Positions 1 to 8,986 of a stretch of 64,000 bases of DNA are shown here, in pieces. This DNA comes from an uncultured Serinicoccus sp. Its GTDB lineage: Bacteria > Actinomycetota > Actinomycetes > Actinomycetales > Dermatophilaceae. The notes beneath the pieces were generated by a model. The model was not told the origin of the DNA. It did not search any database and saw only the letters and a list, made by a program, of their open reading frames with translations. How positions within the stretch are numbered: position 1 is the first letter of the stretch; every line of letters begins with the position of its first letter. The stretch is taken from assembly GCF_947487915.1 (NCBI RefSeq), contig NZ_CANKYH010000004.1, forward strand, positions 186,001 to 250,000, given 5' to 3'. Position numbers and translations under genes: made by a program.

Positions 1-387
1 GGCGTAGAGCTCCTGCGCGGTGTAGAGGTGGGCCCGGTAGGGGTCGACGGGCGCATGCGGCGCGGCCGGGAAGACGAGGGCCCCGGCCCGGCGCAGGTGC
101 GCCTCGATCTCGGCGTCCAGGCGACCGCCGAGCACCACCAGGTCGCCCAGGTCGTCGCGGGCCAGCAGCAGCTCGCGGTCGAGGGTGAGGTCCAGGCCCT
201 GGACCCGCAGCGGCGGCAGCGGACCCTCGGCCTGCAGCCAGCGCCGCCAGGTGCCGGGGTCCTCGACCTCGCGGTGGTCAGGGCACGGGCGCGGCTCGAC
301 GCGGCCGTAGCGCACCTCGAAGGTCTCTCCCGCACCGACCGGCCGGTCGCAGACCTGCTCGCTGACCGGGCCCTGGCGCTGCTGCAT
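1..387 (-). CDS. LOG-family (Rossmann nucleotide-binding) protein, N-terminal part
   Basis: Only the first 129 codons lie in the window; the gene runs off the left edge. After a poorly conserved N-terminal half it shows VVLGGRL, then GALVFPAAPHAPVDPYR and LYTAQELYA. I recognise this run from large actinobacterial LOG-family proteins, where it precedes the nucleotide-binding core. The diagnostic PGGxGTxxE motif would lie outside the window, so the family call rests on this stretch alone. The ATG at 387 has no Shine-Dalgarno but has TAGGGT (positions 401-396 on the minus strand) 8 nt upstream, suggesting a leaderless transcript. It diverges from prpE. Confidence 0.5.
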   Translation of the reverse strand, partial: MQQRQGPVSEQVCDRPVGAGETFEVRYGRVEPRPCPDHREVEDPGTWRRWLQAEGPLPPLRVQGLDLTLDRELLLARDDLGDLVVLGGRLDAEIEAHLRRAGALVFPAAPHAPVDPYRAHLYTAQELYA

Positions 388-395
388 ACCGTGGG

Positions 396-401
396 ACCCT
401 A
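396..401 (-). promoter_or_regulatory. -10-like hexamer TAGGGT for the LOG-family gene
   Basis: TAGGGT read on the minus strand ends 8 nt before the ATG at 387. It fits the TANNNT pattern seen before many starts in this window. No -35 element was recognised. Confidence 0.35.
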
Positions 402-502
402 GCGGCCGACGTCCGCGGCCCCCGGCACCGCCCGTCGCGCGCGCACGACCGCCCGGCGCCCGGTGCTGGCGCGCGGCCGTCCCGCGGGTGTGTGATGGCC
501 CC

Positions 503-2419
503 ATGAGCAGCGACGCCACCCCGCAGCAGGCCTACCGCGCGCAGGTCTCCTCCAGCCTCGCCGACCCCCGGGCGTTCTGGGAGCAGGCGGCGCGCGGCAT
601 CGACTGGATCCACCGGCCGCGCGAGGTCCTGGACGCCGGGGACGCCCCTTTCTACCGTTGGTTCCCGGACGGCACCCTCAACGTCTGCTACAACGCCCTG
701 GACCGGCACGTGGTGCACGGTCGCGCCGACCAGACGGCCCTCGTCCACGACAGCCCGGTCACGGGGACCGTTCGCAGCTGGACCTACGCCGAGCTGCTCG
801 ACCTCGTGGCCCGCTTCGCCGGCGTGCTGCGCGACCTCGGGGTGGGCAAGGGCGACCGCGTCGTCGTCTACCTCCCGATGGTCCCCGAGGCGGTCATCAC
901 CATGCTGGCCTGCGCCCGTATCGGTGCGGTGCACTCGGTGGTGTTCGGGGGCTTCGCCCCGGCCGAGCTCGCCGCGCGCATCGAGGACGCGCGACCCACG
1001 GTCGTCGTCTCCGCCAGCTGCGGCATCGAGCCGAGCCGGGTGGTGCCCTACAAGCCGATGCTGGACGAGGCGATCGCCCGGTCGGCGCACCAGCCCGACC
1101 ACTGCGTCATCCTCCAGCGCGAGCAGCTGACCTGCGAGCTCGGGGAGCGCGACCTCGACTGGGCCAGCCTCATGCACCCTGACGCCGTCGCCCCGGCGGC
1201 CTGCGTGCCGGTGCAGGCGACGGACCCGCTCTACGTCCTCTACACCTCCGGCACGACCGGGCGGCCCAAGGGGATCGTCCGCGACAGCGGGGGGTATGCC
1301 GTGGCCCTGCGCTGGTCGATGACGCACCTGTACGGCGTCCAACCGGGGGAGACGTGGCTGTGCGGCTCCGACGTCGGCTGGGTGGTCGGCCACTCCTACA
1401 TCGTCTACGCCCCGCTGCTCACCGGGGCCACGACCATCCTCTTCGAGGGCAAGCCGGTCGGCACCCCGGACGCCGGGGCCTACTGGCGGTTGATCGCCCA
1501 GCACCGCGCGGTCGCGGCATTCACCGCCCCGACCGCGATCCGGGCCATCAAGAAGCAGGACCCGCACGCCGAGCTCGTCGCCGGTCACGACCTCTCCTCG
1601 CTGCGCGCACTCTTCCTCGCCGGGGAGCGCCTGGACCCGGACACCTGGCGGTGGGCGTCCGACCACCTCGGCGTCCCGGTCGTCGACAACTGGTGGCAGA
1701 CCGAGACCGGCTGGCCGATCGCCATCAACCCGGTCGGCCCCGACGGCGCCCTGCTGGACATCCGCCCCGGCAGTCCGGGCCCGGCCACCGTCGGCTACGA
1801 CGTACGCGTCCTCGACGAGCGGGGCGAGGAGGTGCCCGCCGGGACGGAGGGGGCGATCTGCCTGCGGCTGCCGCTGCCGCCCGGCACCCTGCCCACGCTG
1901 TGGCGGGACGACGAGCGCTACGTCTCCTCCTACCTGTCCGCCTACGACGGGTACTACCTGTCCGGCGACGGCGGCTACGTCGACGAGGACGGCTACGTCT
2001 ACGTCATGGGCCGCACTGACGACGTGCTCAACGTGGCGGGGCACCGCCTGTCCACCGGCGCGCTGGAGGAGGCGCTGGCCGGGCACCCGGCGGTCGCGGA
2101 GTGCGCCGTCATCGGCGTGGCCGACGACCTCAAGGGGCAGGTGCCCCGGGCCCTGGTCGTGTTGAAGGCCGGGATCGACCCGGACGAGGCCGGCGAGGCA
2201 CGCCTGCGCGAGGAGCTCGTGGACCGGGTGCGGGCCGAGGTCGGCCCGGTGGCCTCCCTGCGCCGGGTGGATGTCGTGGACGCGCTGCCCAAGACGCGGT
2301 CGGGCAAGATCCTGCGCCGGACGATGCGTCAGATCGCGGACGGCGACACCCCGATGGTGCCCTCGACGATCGAGGACGTCGCGGTCCTGGACGGGCTGCG
2401 GCCGGTGCTGCGGGGGTGA
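503..2419 (+). CDS. prpE: propionyl-CoA synthetase (propionate--CoA ligase)
   Basis: AMP-forming acyl-CoA synthetase of 638 aa that should activate propionate to propionyl-CoA. Visible motifs are an FGGFAPAELAARI block near residue 148, the P-loop-like YTSGTTGRPKGIVRD near 246, WWQTETGWPIAINP near 396, and the C-terminal KTRSGKILRR near 596, whose lysine is the usual regulatory acetylation site. The IVRD tail of the signature and the SCGIEPSRVVPYKPMLDEAI block are typical of PrpE; acetyl-CoA synthetases usually read KPKGVLHTTGGY. The ATG at 503 is chosen over an in-frame GTG at 488 because TGTGAT sits 6 nt before it, matching the leaderless arrangement of other genes here. No methylcitrate genes are adjacent. 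Confidence 0.9.
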   Translation: MSSDATPQQAYRAQVSSSLADPRAFWEQAARGIDWIHRPREVLDAGDAPFYRWFPDGTLNVCYNALDRHVVHGRADQTALVHDSPVTGTVRSWTYAELLDLVARFAGVLRDLGVGKGDRVVVYLPMVPEAVITMLACARIGAVHSVVFGGFAPAELAARIEDARPTVVVSASCGIEPSRVVPYKPMLDEAIARSAHQPDHCVILQREQLTCELGERDLDWASLMHPDAVAPAACVPVQATDPLYVLYTSGTTGRPKGIVRDSGGYAVALRWSMTHLYGVQPGETWLCGSDVGWVVGHSYIVYAPLLTGATTILFEGKPVGTPDAGAYWRLIAQHRAVAAFTAPTAIRAIKKQDPHAELVAGHDLSSLRALFLAGERLDPDTWRWASDHLGVPVVDNWWQTETGWPIAINPVGPDGALLDIRPGSPGPATVGYDVRVLDERGEEVPAGTEGAICLRLPLPPGTLPTLWRDDERYVSSYLSAYDGYYLSGDGGYVDEDGYVYVMGRTDDVLNVAGHRLSTGALEEALAGHPAVAECAVIGVADDLKGQVPRALVVLKAGIDPDEAGEARLREELVDRVRAEVGPVASLRRVDVVDALPKTRSGKILRRTMRQIADGDTPMVPSTIEDVAVLDGLRPVLRG

Positions 2420-2469
2420 GCGCCCCCGGTCGCCTGTGGACAACTCCCCCCGGACGGCAGCGGCTGCCC

Positions 2470-2475
2470 TAGCCT
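2470..2475 (+). promoter_or_regulatory. -10-like hexamer TAGCCT before the WXG cassette
   Basis: TAGCCT would place a transcription start near 2482, giving a leader of about 45 nt that carries the AGGGGGAG ribosome binding site of the gene at 2527. No convincing -35 is visible. Confidence 0.35.
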
Positions 2476-2526
2476 CGGTATGAGTCGGGCCTGCCGGGCC
2501 CGGTGCGAGAACGAGGGGGAGCACAC

Positions 2527-2847
2527 ATGGGGTATGCCGTGCGCGTGGACGCCGAGCACCTGGAGGCGGCGGCCGGGGAGCTGGAGGCGGCCGGGGGAGT
2601 CCTGGAGGAGGTCGCCGACGGGCTCGCCCGCGCCCTGGTGACCGTGGCCGTGGCGGCCGGCGGTGGGCTGCTCAGCCGGGCGGCGACCGACGCCTGCGAT
2701 CGCTGGCGCTCGGGGCTGCGCGAGGTCGCCGGACAGGGGGAGTCGCTTGCGCGGGCGGTGCGGCAGGCGCGGGCCGACTACCTGGGGCTGGAGCGGTCTC
2801 TGGCAGGGAGGTGGGCCGGTGGGCCGAGGACGGGGCCGGTGCCGTGA
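2527..2847 (+). CDS. small WXG100-like helical protein
   Basis: A 106-aa Ala/Glu/Leu-rich protein predicted to be almost entirely helical. WRSGLREV near residue 60 sits where WXG100/ESAT-6 proteins carry the turn between two helices, although it reads W-x-S-G, not W-x-G. The start at 2527 (MGYAV) is set by AGGGGGAG about 7 nt upstream; an in-frame start at 2503 lacks this. It is the first gene of a three-gene coupled cassette whose second member carries a canonical WSG. No EccC, EccB or other type VII core gene is in the window. Secretion is inferred only from the fold-like pattern. Confidence 0.5.
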   Translation: MGYAVRVDAEHLEAAAGELEAAGGVLEEVADGLARALVTVAVAAGGGLLSRAATDACDRWRSGLREVAGQGESLARAVRQARADYLGLERSLAGRWAGGPRTGPVP

Positions 2848-4235
2848 GCACCTCGGTGCTGGGGACGTCGCCGGAGGAGATGGAGCGCGCGGCGCTGCAG
2901 CTGCGGGCGGAGGGGGAGCGGATCGAGGCGGCGGCCGACCGCCTGCTGAGCGGGGCTCCGCAGGAGCCGGGGTGGTCCGGACTCGCCGCCTGGCAGGCGG
3001 CCGCGCGGACCCGTGCCGTGCACCGGGTCACCCGTGCGGCGGCAGCCCCGCCCCGGGAGGCGGCGGCGGCCGTCCTGGACTGCGCGGCCGCGGCACGGGT
3101 GGCGACCCGGGAGGTGCACACGTGGACCCGGCGGGCCGAGCGGGCCCGGGCCGAGGTCCTGGCGCTGCAGCTGCCGGGACCACCGCCCGAGCCGGGGCTC
3201 GAGCTGCTCCGGCGGCGCCGGATCGAGCAGCTGCAGCACGAGGAGGCGCTCGCGCGGCGCCGGGTCGCGGCCGCCGAGGACGAGTTCCGGGAGCGCGAGC
3301 GCGGTGCCGCGCGCCGGGTGGCGCAGGCCTGGGAGCTCGTTCAGGAGGTGCGCGACCTGGCCACCGCGCCCAGGAAGGCCGTGGAGGCGTTCGGGTATGC
3401 CTGGGGGACCGGTGAGCGGGTGGTCCGCACCACCCAGCTCGCCCTCCAGCTGGCCCGGGCCCGCTGGTCGCGGGCCGCCGACGTGCGGCGGCAGGCACGA
3501 CGCCGCGCCGCGCACGCGTTGTCCCGGCTGCGCGCCCTGGTGCGGGTCCGCGGAGGGGCCGTCCTCGGGCGGGTGGCGCTCGTGCCGGGGCCGCACCGCC
3601 TGGTCACGGCCTGGCTCGGCGCGTGGGGCGACGTGCGTGACGGCGGCGGCTACGCCGGGTGGCGGGGCGAGGTGACGCGGGGGTTCGCGGCTGCCGGGAT
3701 CCTCGGAGGGTTCATGGTGGTGCCGGGCACGTTCGTCCATCCAGCGGTCGGTGGGGCCGGCGTCGGCCTCCTCACGGCGTGGGCGGCCTGGTCGTTGGGC
3801 AACGCGGCGTGGGACGGCGGCTCGGCCCTCGTCCGGTATGCCCGGAGGCACGGCCCACCCTTCCTGCGGCGGACCGGTCGAGCGGTGGCGCTCGCGTCCC
3901 AGCGGGCCGCGAGGCGGCTCCAGGACGTCCGAAGGACCCTCCTCGACGCTCGGGCCGCAGCGCGCGCCGAGCTCGGTCGACGGGTGCGGCGCGCGGGGGA
4001 GGTGCTCGCTCCCGTGCTCGGTCCAGCGGGCGACCCGCGCCATCGGGTCGTGGGGCTGCCCGCGGGGAGGGTGCGGTTGCCCTCCGACGAGCTGGTCGAC
4101 CGCGTCGTCGGTCGCCTCCCTGGGACGGAACCCGTCCGCGACTGGTGGCGTCGGGCGTTCGACCCACTGCTCATGCCGGTCGTCCGCGTGCCCGTGCTGC
4201 CCGGCCCGGTGCGGCTGGGACGGTGGCTACCGTGA
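2844..4235 (+). CDS. large protein with N-terminal WXG-like domain, coiled coil and membrane segment
   Basis: 463 aa. The first ~90 residues resemble a WXG100 domain (GTSPEEMERAALQL, then PGWSGLAAWQAAA near residue 42). An Arg/Glu/Ala-rich segment (about 90-260) looks coiled-coil forming. One or two hydrophobic segments follow at about 280-324 (AAGILGGFMVVPG ... GVGLLTAWAAW), then a basic tail with no recognised domain. The GTG at 2844 overlaps the previous stop as GTGA and begins right at the WXG-like domain; an upstream in-frame GTG at 2811 has its Shine-Dalgarno too close. The N-terminal WXG plus long C-terminus recalls polymorphic toxins or ESX substrates, but I cannot name a C-terminal activity. 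Confidence 0.5.
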   Translation: MSTSVLGTSPEEMERAALQLRAEGERIEAAADRLLSGAPQEPGWSGLAAWQAAARTRAVHRVTRAAAAPPREAAAAVLDCAAAARVATREVHTWTRRAERARAEVLALQLPGPPPEPGLELLRRRRIEQLQHEEALARRRVAAAEDEFRERERGAARRVAQAWELVQEVRDLATAPRKAVEAFGYAWGTGERVVRTTQLALQLARARWSRAADVRRQARRRAAHALSRLRALVRVRGGAVLGRVALVPGPHRLVTAWLGAWGDVRDGGGYAGWRGEVTRGFAAAGILGGFMVVPGTFVHPAVGGAGVGLLTAWAAWSLGNAAWDGGSALVRYARRHGPPFLRRTGRAVALASQRAARRLQDVRRTLLDARAAARAELGRRVRRAGEVLAPVLGPAGDPRHRVVGLPAGRVRLPSDELVDRVVGRLPGTEPVRDWWRRAFDPLLMPVVRVPVLPGPVRLGRWLP

Positions 4236-5161
4236 GCGACCCGGACGGCGGGCCCGAGCCGGGGACCACCCCGAGCGGGCCCGGGACCACCCCGACCGGG
4301 CCCGGGACCACCCCGACCGGCACCGGCCCCCGGGGCGGACCGGTGCTGGTGGTGACGGCCGTGGAGCTCGAGCTGCTCGAGGACGCGCACGACCGGCTGC
4401 TCGACGCCACCGCCCTCGACGAGGGAGCTGCCCGGCACGGCCGCGTCACCGGCTCGGCACCGGGCGCCGACCCACCGGCGACCCCGGAGCGGGCCCGGCC
4501 GGCCCGTGCCGAGGCCCTGCTGTCGCTGCAGGGTCGCGGTCTGCTCGATGCCGACGGCGCGCTCACGACCGGGACCGCGTTCACCGACCTCGTGCTCGTC
4601 ATGCTCGACGTCCGCCTGGCCGCCGAGGCCCTGCTCGTCGTCGAGCGGCGGTTCGCCGGCGCCGAGGAGCGCCCCGACCTGCGCCTGCTGCACCTCATCG
4701 CGGCCGGCGGCGTGGCCGAGGACCTGCACGGGGGTGGGTGGCACGGGTTCGACCTGCTCGTCGACCCGGGACAGCTCGCCGAGGAGGCCCTCGCGCCGGT
4801 GCTGCCCCCGGACGCGCGACCGGGTCGGGGTGAGCCGGTGGTCCTGGACCCGGAGGACCCGGACGCCGCGGCGGACGCGCTCGGGGCAGGCCTGCTGGCC
4901 GAGCTCACCCTCGCGCGGCCCGGCTCGGGGACCGAGGAGTCCGTCCTGCTCGCCGTCGGGGCGTCGGGCTGCCACGTCGCGTGGGCGCCCGGCACGCCGC
5001 GAGAGGGCCCGCCCACGGCCCGTGCGCCGGACGACCACCCCGCCGCACGGCCGACGCTGACCTTCGCACCGACGTCACCGGACGCGCTGCGTGCCGTGGT
5101 GCTCGAGTGGGTGTCGCGGGTGGTCGACCCGGTGCCGTCGCCCCGCCACGCGCCGACCTGA
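4232..5161 (+). CDS. hypothetical protein, possibly EspG-like chaperone of the WXG cassette
   Basis: 309 aa, starting with GTG in a GTGA overlap with the preceding gene, so translation is coupled. The N-terminus is a low-complexity linker built from a seven-residue repeat (GTTPTGP). It is followed by an alpha/beta-looking body: [55 protein letters not shown]. The order (N-terminal VELELL, an RA.ALLSLQ.RGLL helix, a middle strand-rich part, a C-terminal helix [13 protein letters not shown]) resembles ESX-secretion-associated EspG proteins, which chaperone PE/PPE or WXG substrates. I infer this from layout and context, not from a diagnostic motif. Confidence 0.4.
   Translation: MSDPDGGPEPGTTPSGPGTTPTGPGTTPTGTGPRGGPVLVVTAVELELLEDAHDRLLDATALDEGAARHGRVTGSAPGADPPATPERARPARAEALLSLQGRGLLDADGALTTGTAFTDLVLVMLDVRLAAEALLVVERRFAGAEERPDLRLLHLIAAGGVAEDLHGGGWHGFDLLVDPGQLAEEALAPVLPPDARPGRGEPVVLDPEDPDAAADALGAGLLAELTLARPGSGTEESVLLAVGASGCHVAWAPGTPREGPPTARAPDDHPAARPTLTFAPTSPDALRAVVLEWVSRVVDPVPSPRHAPT
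4262..4324 (+). repeat. three tandem 21-bp repeats
   Basis: Three head-to-tail copies of a 21-bp unit (4262-4282, 4283-4303, 4304-4324), identical except for 1-3 bases, each encoding GTTPTGP or close. They form the flexible N-terminal linker of the third WXG-cassette gene. Confidence 0.9.
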
Positions 5162-5174
5162 CGGCGTCGGCAGG

Positions 5175-5180
5175 CACAAT
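5175..5180 (+). promoter_or_regulatory. -10-like CACAAT for dxr
   Basis: CACAAT lies 7 nt before the GTG at 5188, the same geometry as GACAAT before ispG. It overlaps the alternative ATG at 5179. Confidence 0.35.
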
Positions 5181-5187
5181 GACCGGT

Positions 5188-6402
5188 GTGAGTGCACGCA
5201 CCCTGACCATCCTCGGCTCGACCGGCTCGATCGGCACCCAGGCCATCGACGTCGTCCGCGCGCACCCCGACCGGTTCCGGGTGCAGGCCCTGGCCGCGGG
5301 TGGGAGCGACCTCGGCCTCCTCGCCGCCCAGGCCGTCGAGCTCGAGGTCCAGCAGGTGGCCGTCGCCCGGGAGGACGACGCGGTCGCCGCCGACCTCGAC
5401 GAGGCGCTGGCCGAGGCCGCCCGCGCGGCGGGCCGGCCGGCATACCGGCCCGAGGTCCTCACCGGGGCCGAGGGGGTGGTCCGGGTCTCCGGTGCGGGGG
5501 CCGACGTCGTGCTCAACGGGGTCACCGGCAGCATCGGCCTGCGACCGACCCTCGCCGCCCTGGGCGCGGGCAGCACGCTCGCCCTGGCCAACAAGGAGTC
5601 CCTCATCGTCGGTGGCCGCCTCGTCACCGGTGCCGCCGCGCCCGGGCAGATCGTGCCGGTCGACTCCGAGCACAGCGCTATCGCGCAGGCGCTGCGCTCG
5701 GGCAGGGCAGACGAGGTGCGCCGGTTGGTGCTCACCGCCAGCGGGGGACCCTTCCGCGGCATGACTCGCGACCAGCTGGCGGACGTCACCCCGCAGCAGG
5801 CGCTGGCCCACCCGACCTGGGACATGGGGCAGGTGGTCACCACCAACTCGGCGACCCTGGTCAACAAGGGCCTGGAGGTCATCGAGGCCCACCTGCTCTT
5901 CGACGTCCCCTTCGAGGCCATCGACGTGGTGGTCCACCCGCAGTCGGTCGTCCACTCCATGGTCGAGTTCGTCGACGGCTCGACGATCGCGCAGGCCTCG
6001 CCGCCGACCATGCACATCCCCATCGCGCTCGGCCTGGCCTGGCCGGACCGCCTGGCCGACGTCGCCCCGGCCTGCGACTGGAGCCGTGCCACGAGCTGGG
6101 AGTTCCTGCCGCTGGACGACGAAGCCTTCCCCGCGGTCCGGCTGGCCCGTCAGGTCGGCCAGGAGGGTGGCACCTTCCCGGCGGTCTACAACGCCGCCAA
6201 CGAGGTGTGCGTCGCCGCGTTCCACGACGGTGCGCTGCCCTTCCCGGGCATCGTCGAGGTCGTGGGTCGGGTCGTGGGCGAGCACGCCGGGAACTCCACC
6301 GCCGCCGCAGGTGTTGACCTCTCGGTGGACCAGGTGCTGGCCGCCGACGCCTGGGCGCGGGCCGCCGCAGCCCACCGGATCCAGTCCCCCGGCCGGGGCT
6401 GA
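5188..6402 (+). CDS. dxr: 1-deoxy-D-xylulose 5-phosphate reductoisomerase
   Basis: Second enzyme of the MEP isoprenoid pathway; it converts DXP to MEP with NADPH and a divalent metal. The NADPH site [10 protein letters not shown] is at the N-terminus, [11 protein letters not shown] near residue 133, the metal ligands are in VDSEHSA near 157, and YNAANEV lies near 334. Length about 404 aa is normal. Two starts are possible: GTG 5188 (chosen, because a -10-like CACAAT sits 7 nt upstream) or ATG 5179 inside that hexamer; neither has a good Shine-Dalgarno. It is followed closely by rip1 and ispG, the conserved actinobacterial dxr-rip-ispG order. Confidence 0.95.
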   Translation: MSARTLTILGSTGSIGTQAIDVVRAHPDRFRVQALAAGGSDLGLLAAQAVELEVQQVAVAREDDAVAADLDEALAEAARAAGRPAYRPEVLTGAEGVVRVSGAGADVVLNGVTGSIGLRPTLAALGAGSTLALANKESLIVGGRLVTGAAAPGQIVPVDSEHSAIAQALRSGRADEVRRLVLTASGGPFRGMTRDQLADVTPQQALAHPTWDMGQVVTTNSATLVNKGLEVIEAHLLFDVPFEAIDVVVHPQSVVHSMVEFVDGSTIAQASPPTMHIPIALGLAWPDRLADVAPACDWSRATSWEFLPLDDEAFPAVRLARQVGQEGGTFPAVYNAANEVCVAAFHDGALPFPGIVEVVGRVVGEHAGNSTAAAGVDLSVDQVLAADAWARAAAAHRIQSPGRG

Positions 6403-6414
6403 GGAGGAGGACCC

Positions 6415-7722
6415 ATGCTCTACCTGCTCGGCGTGCTGGTGGTGTTCGTGGGCATCGCCGTCTCGATCGCCCTGCACGAGATCGGCCACCTCGTCCCGGC
6501 CAAGCTCTTCAAGGTCCGGGTGACCCAGTACATGGTGGGTTTCGGCCCGACGCTCTGGTCACGCACCCGGGGCGAGACCGAGTACGGCGTCAAGGCGATC
6601 CCGCTGGGCGGCTACATCCGGATGATCGGGATGTTCCCGCCCCGCGCCGGCGACGGGGGGCGGTTGCGGGCCAGCAGCTCCAACCCGCTGCACCTCATGG
6701 TCGAGCAGGCCCGGGAGGAGTCGCTGGAGGAGGTCGGGCCCGGCGACGAGGACCGCGTGTTCTACCGGCTGCCGGTCTGGAAACGGGTCGTCGTCATGTC
6801 CGGGGGGCCGTTGATGAACCTCGCCCTGAGCTTCGGCCTCGTCACGATGCTGGTGCTCGGCCCGGGGATTCCCGCAGCGACGTCGACCATCGGCCAGGTC
6901 TCCGCCTGCGTCAACGAGGACGTCACGAGCCAGGACTGCGCCGGGCAGCCCCCGTCCCCGGCGGTCGCCGCCGGCCTGCAGCCCGGCGACACCATCGTGT
7001 CCGTCGGCGGGGAGCGGGTCCAGGACTGGTCCGACACGATGTTCGCCATCCAGAACGCGGGTGGGCCGACGGAGTTCGTCATCGAACGAGCAGGCACCGA
7101 GCAGACCCTCACGGCCGACCTGGTGCAGCGCGAGCGGATGCTGGTCGAGGCTGACGGGACGCCGGTCCGCGACGCGGACGGCGAGCCGGTGACCGGCGAG
7201 GTCTGGTTCCTCGGCGCCTCGCCGGAGGTGGTCGAGCTCGGTCCCGTCGCGGCCACCGCGGACATGTTCACCGGCACCGCGGGGATCGTGCTCACCCTCC
7301 CGCAGCGGATGGTGGACGTGGCGCAGGCCGCCTTCGGCACCGAGGCACGCGACCCCAACGGCCCCATGTCGGTCGTCGGGGTCGGACGCGTGGCCGGCGA
7401 GGTCACCCAGGACGGCCTGGACGGCCTGGTGGAGACGGCGCAGGAGCGCTTCTGGCTGCTCGTGTCGTTGCTGGCCTCGCTCAACATGGCGCTCTTCGTC
7501 TTCAACCTCATCCCGCTGCTGCCGCTGGACGGTGGGCACATCGCCGGGGCGCTGTGGGAGGGCGTGAAGAAGACCTGGGCGCGGGTGTTCCGCCGACCCG
7601 CACCCGGCCCGGTGGACACGGCTGCCGCCCTGCCGGTCGCCTATGCGGTGGCCCTCGGCCTCCTGGGGATGACCGTGCTGCTCATCTACGCCGACATCGT
7701 CCGCCCCGTGCAGATCGGCTGA
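6415..7722 (+). CDS. rip1: site-2 metalloprotease of the M50 family (Rip1/RseP-like)
   Basis: 435-aa integral membrane zinc protease. HEIGH at residues 21-25 in the first membrane helix supplies the zinc ligands and catalytic Glu. A PDZ domain covers about 170-240 ([17 protein letters not shown]). The second motif [12 protein letters not shown], near 364, carries the third zinc ligand (Asp). Members of this family cut anti-sigma factors and other membrane proteins in regulated intramembrane proteolysis. GAGGAGGAG just upstream of the ATG is a strong ribosome binding site. It lies between dxr and ispG, as Rv2869c does in M. tuberculosis. Confidence 0.95.
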   Translation: MLYLLGVLVVFVGIAVSIALHEIGHLVPAKLFKVRVTQYMVGFGPTLWSRTRGETEYGVKAIPLGGYIRMIGMFPPRAGDGGRLRASSSNPLHLMVEQAREESLEEVGPGDEDRVFYRLPVWKRVVVMSGGPLMNLALSFGLVTMLVLGPGIPAATSTIGQVSACVNEDVTSQDCAGQPPSPAVAAGLQPGDTIVSVGGERVQDWSDTMFAIQNAGGPTEFVIERAGTEQTLTADLVQRERMLVEADGTPVRDADGEPVTGEVWFLGASPEVVELGPVAATADMFTGTAGIVLTLPQRMVDVAQAAFGTEARDPNGPMSVVGVGRVAGEVTQDGLDGLVETAQERFWLLVSLLASLNMALFVFNLIPLLPLDGGHIAGALWEGVKKTWARVFRRPAPGPVDTAAALPVAYAVALGLLGMTVLLIYADIVRPVQIG

Positions 7723-7763
7723 CGCGCCCAGCGGTCGCCCAGGGAGACACCAGGCCGGGGTGC

Positions 7764-7769
7764 GACAAT
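7764..7769 (+). promoter_or_regulatory. -10-like GACAAT for ispG
   Basis: GACAAT is 6 nt before the ispG ATG at 7776, in the gap after rip1. It suggests a leaderless ispG transcript in addition to read-through. Confidence 0.35.
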
Positions 7770-7775
7770 GGGCGC

Positions 7776-8951
7776 ATGACTGCTGGTGTCCCCATCTCGC
7801 TCGGTATGCCCTCCGCGCCGCCCCCCGTCCTCGCGCCCCGGCGCCCGACCCGCAAGATCAAGGTCGGCAAGGTGGAGGTGGGCGGCGACGCCCCGATCTC
7901 GGTCCAGTCGATGACGACCACGCCGACGACCGACATCAATGCGACGCTGCAGCAGATCGCCGAGCTCACCGCGACCGGGTGCGACATCGTGCGGGTCGCC
8001 TGCCCGAGCCAGGACGACGCCGACGCCCTGCCGGCGATCGCGAAGAAGTCGCAGATCCCGGTCATCGCTGACATCCACTTCCAGCCCAAGTACGTCTACG
8101 CGGCGATCGACGCCGGGTGCGCGGCCGTCCGGGTCAACCCGGGCAACATCCGCAAGTTCGACGACCAGGTCAAGGAGATCGCGCGGGCCGCCAAGGACGC
8201 AGGGGTCTCGATCCGCATCGGCGTCAACGCCGGGTCGCTGGACAAGCGGCTGCTGGACAAGTACGGCAAGCCGACCGCCGAGGCCCTCGTGGAGTCCGCC
8301 GTGTGGGAGGCCGGGCTCTTCGAGGAGCACGACTTCCACGACTTCAAGATCTCGGTCAAGCACAACGACCCGGTCGTCATGGTGCGCGCCTACGAGATGC
8401 TCTCGGAGCGGGGCGACTGGCCGCTGCACCTCGGGGTCACCGAGGCGGGCCCGGCATTCCAGGGCACCATCAAGTCCTCGGTCGCCTTCGGGGCGCTGCT
8501 GTCCCAGGGCATCGGCGACACCATCCGGGTCTCGCTGTCCGCCCCGCCGGTCGAGGAGGTCAAGGTCGGCAACCAGATCCTGCAGAGCCTCAACCTCAAG
8601 CCGCGCAAGCTGGAGATCGTCTCCTGCCCCTCCTGCGGGCGGGCTCAGGTCGACGTCTACACCCTCGCCGAGGAGGTCACCGCCGGTCTGGAGGGGCTCG
8701 AGGTGCCGCTGCGGGTGGCCGTGATGGGCTGCGTCGTCAACGGTCCGGGCGAGGCCCGGGAGGCCGACCTCGGGGTCGCCTCGGGCAACGGCAAGGGACA
8801 GATCTTCGTCAAGGGCGAGGTCATCAAGACCGTGCCCGAGAGCCAGATCGTGGAGACCCTGCTGGATGAGGCCATGCGGATCGCCGAGGAGATGGGCGAG
8901 CCGGAGGACGGGGCCGGCTCGTCGGCCGGCGCCACCGTGACCGTCGGGTAA
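7776..8951 (+). CDS. ispG: 4-hydroxy-3-methylbut-2-en-1-yl diphosphate synthase (flavodoxin)
   Basis: 391-aa Fe4S4 enzyme that converts MEcPP to HMBPP, the penultimate MEP-pathway step. The TIM-barrel part shows [20 protein letters not shown] and VRVNPGNI. The C-terminal cluster domain has CPSCGR near residue 284 and CVVNGPGEA near 318, together giving the three cysteines. The bacterial two-domain length is normal. The ATG at 7776 has no Shine-Dalgarno but has a -10-like GACAAT 6 nt upstream. The C-terminus ends in a short Gly/Ala/Ser tail. Confidence 0.96.
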   Translation: MTAGVPISLGMPSAPPPVLAPRRPTRKIKVGKVEVGGDAPISVQSMTTTPTTDINATLQQIAELTATGCDIVRVACPSQDDADALPAIAKKSQIPVIADIHFQPKYVYAAIDAGCAAVRVNPGNIRKFDDQVKEIARAAKDAGVSIRIGVNAGSLDKRLLDKYGKPTAEALVESAVWEAGLFEEHDFHDFKISVKHNDPVVMVRAYEMLSERGDWPLHLGVTEAGPAFQGTIKSSVAFGALLSQGIGDTIRVSLSAPPVEEVKVGNQILQSLNLKPRKLEIVSCPSCGRAQVDVYTLAEEVTAGLEGLEVPLRVAVMGCVVNGPGEAREADLGVASGNGKGQIFVKGEVIKTVPESQIVETLLDEAMRIAEEMGEPEDGAGSSAGATVTVG

Positions 8952-8986
8952 CGCGCCGGCAACAGGCCACCGGGTAACGTCTGGTC

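Noticed and set aside
278..2524. Long minus-strand open frame opposite prpE
   Set aside because: Arg/Gly/Pro/His-rich composition typical of antisense frames in GC-rich genes; the plus strand encodes a full PrpE with all motifs.
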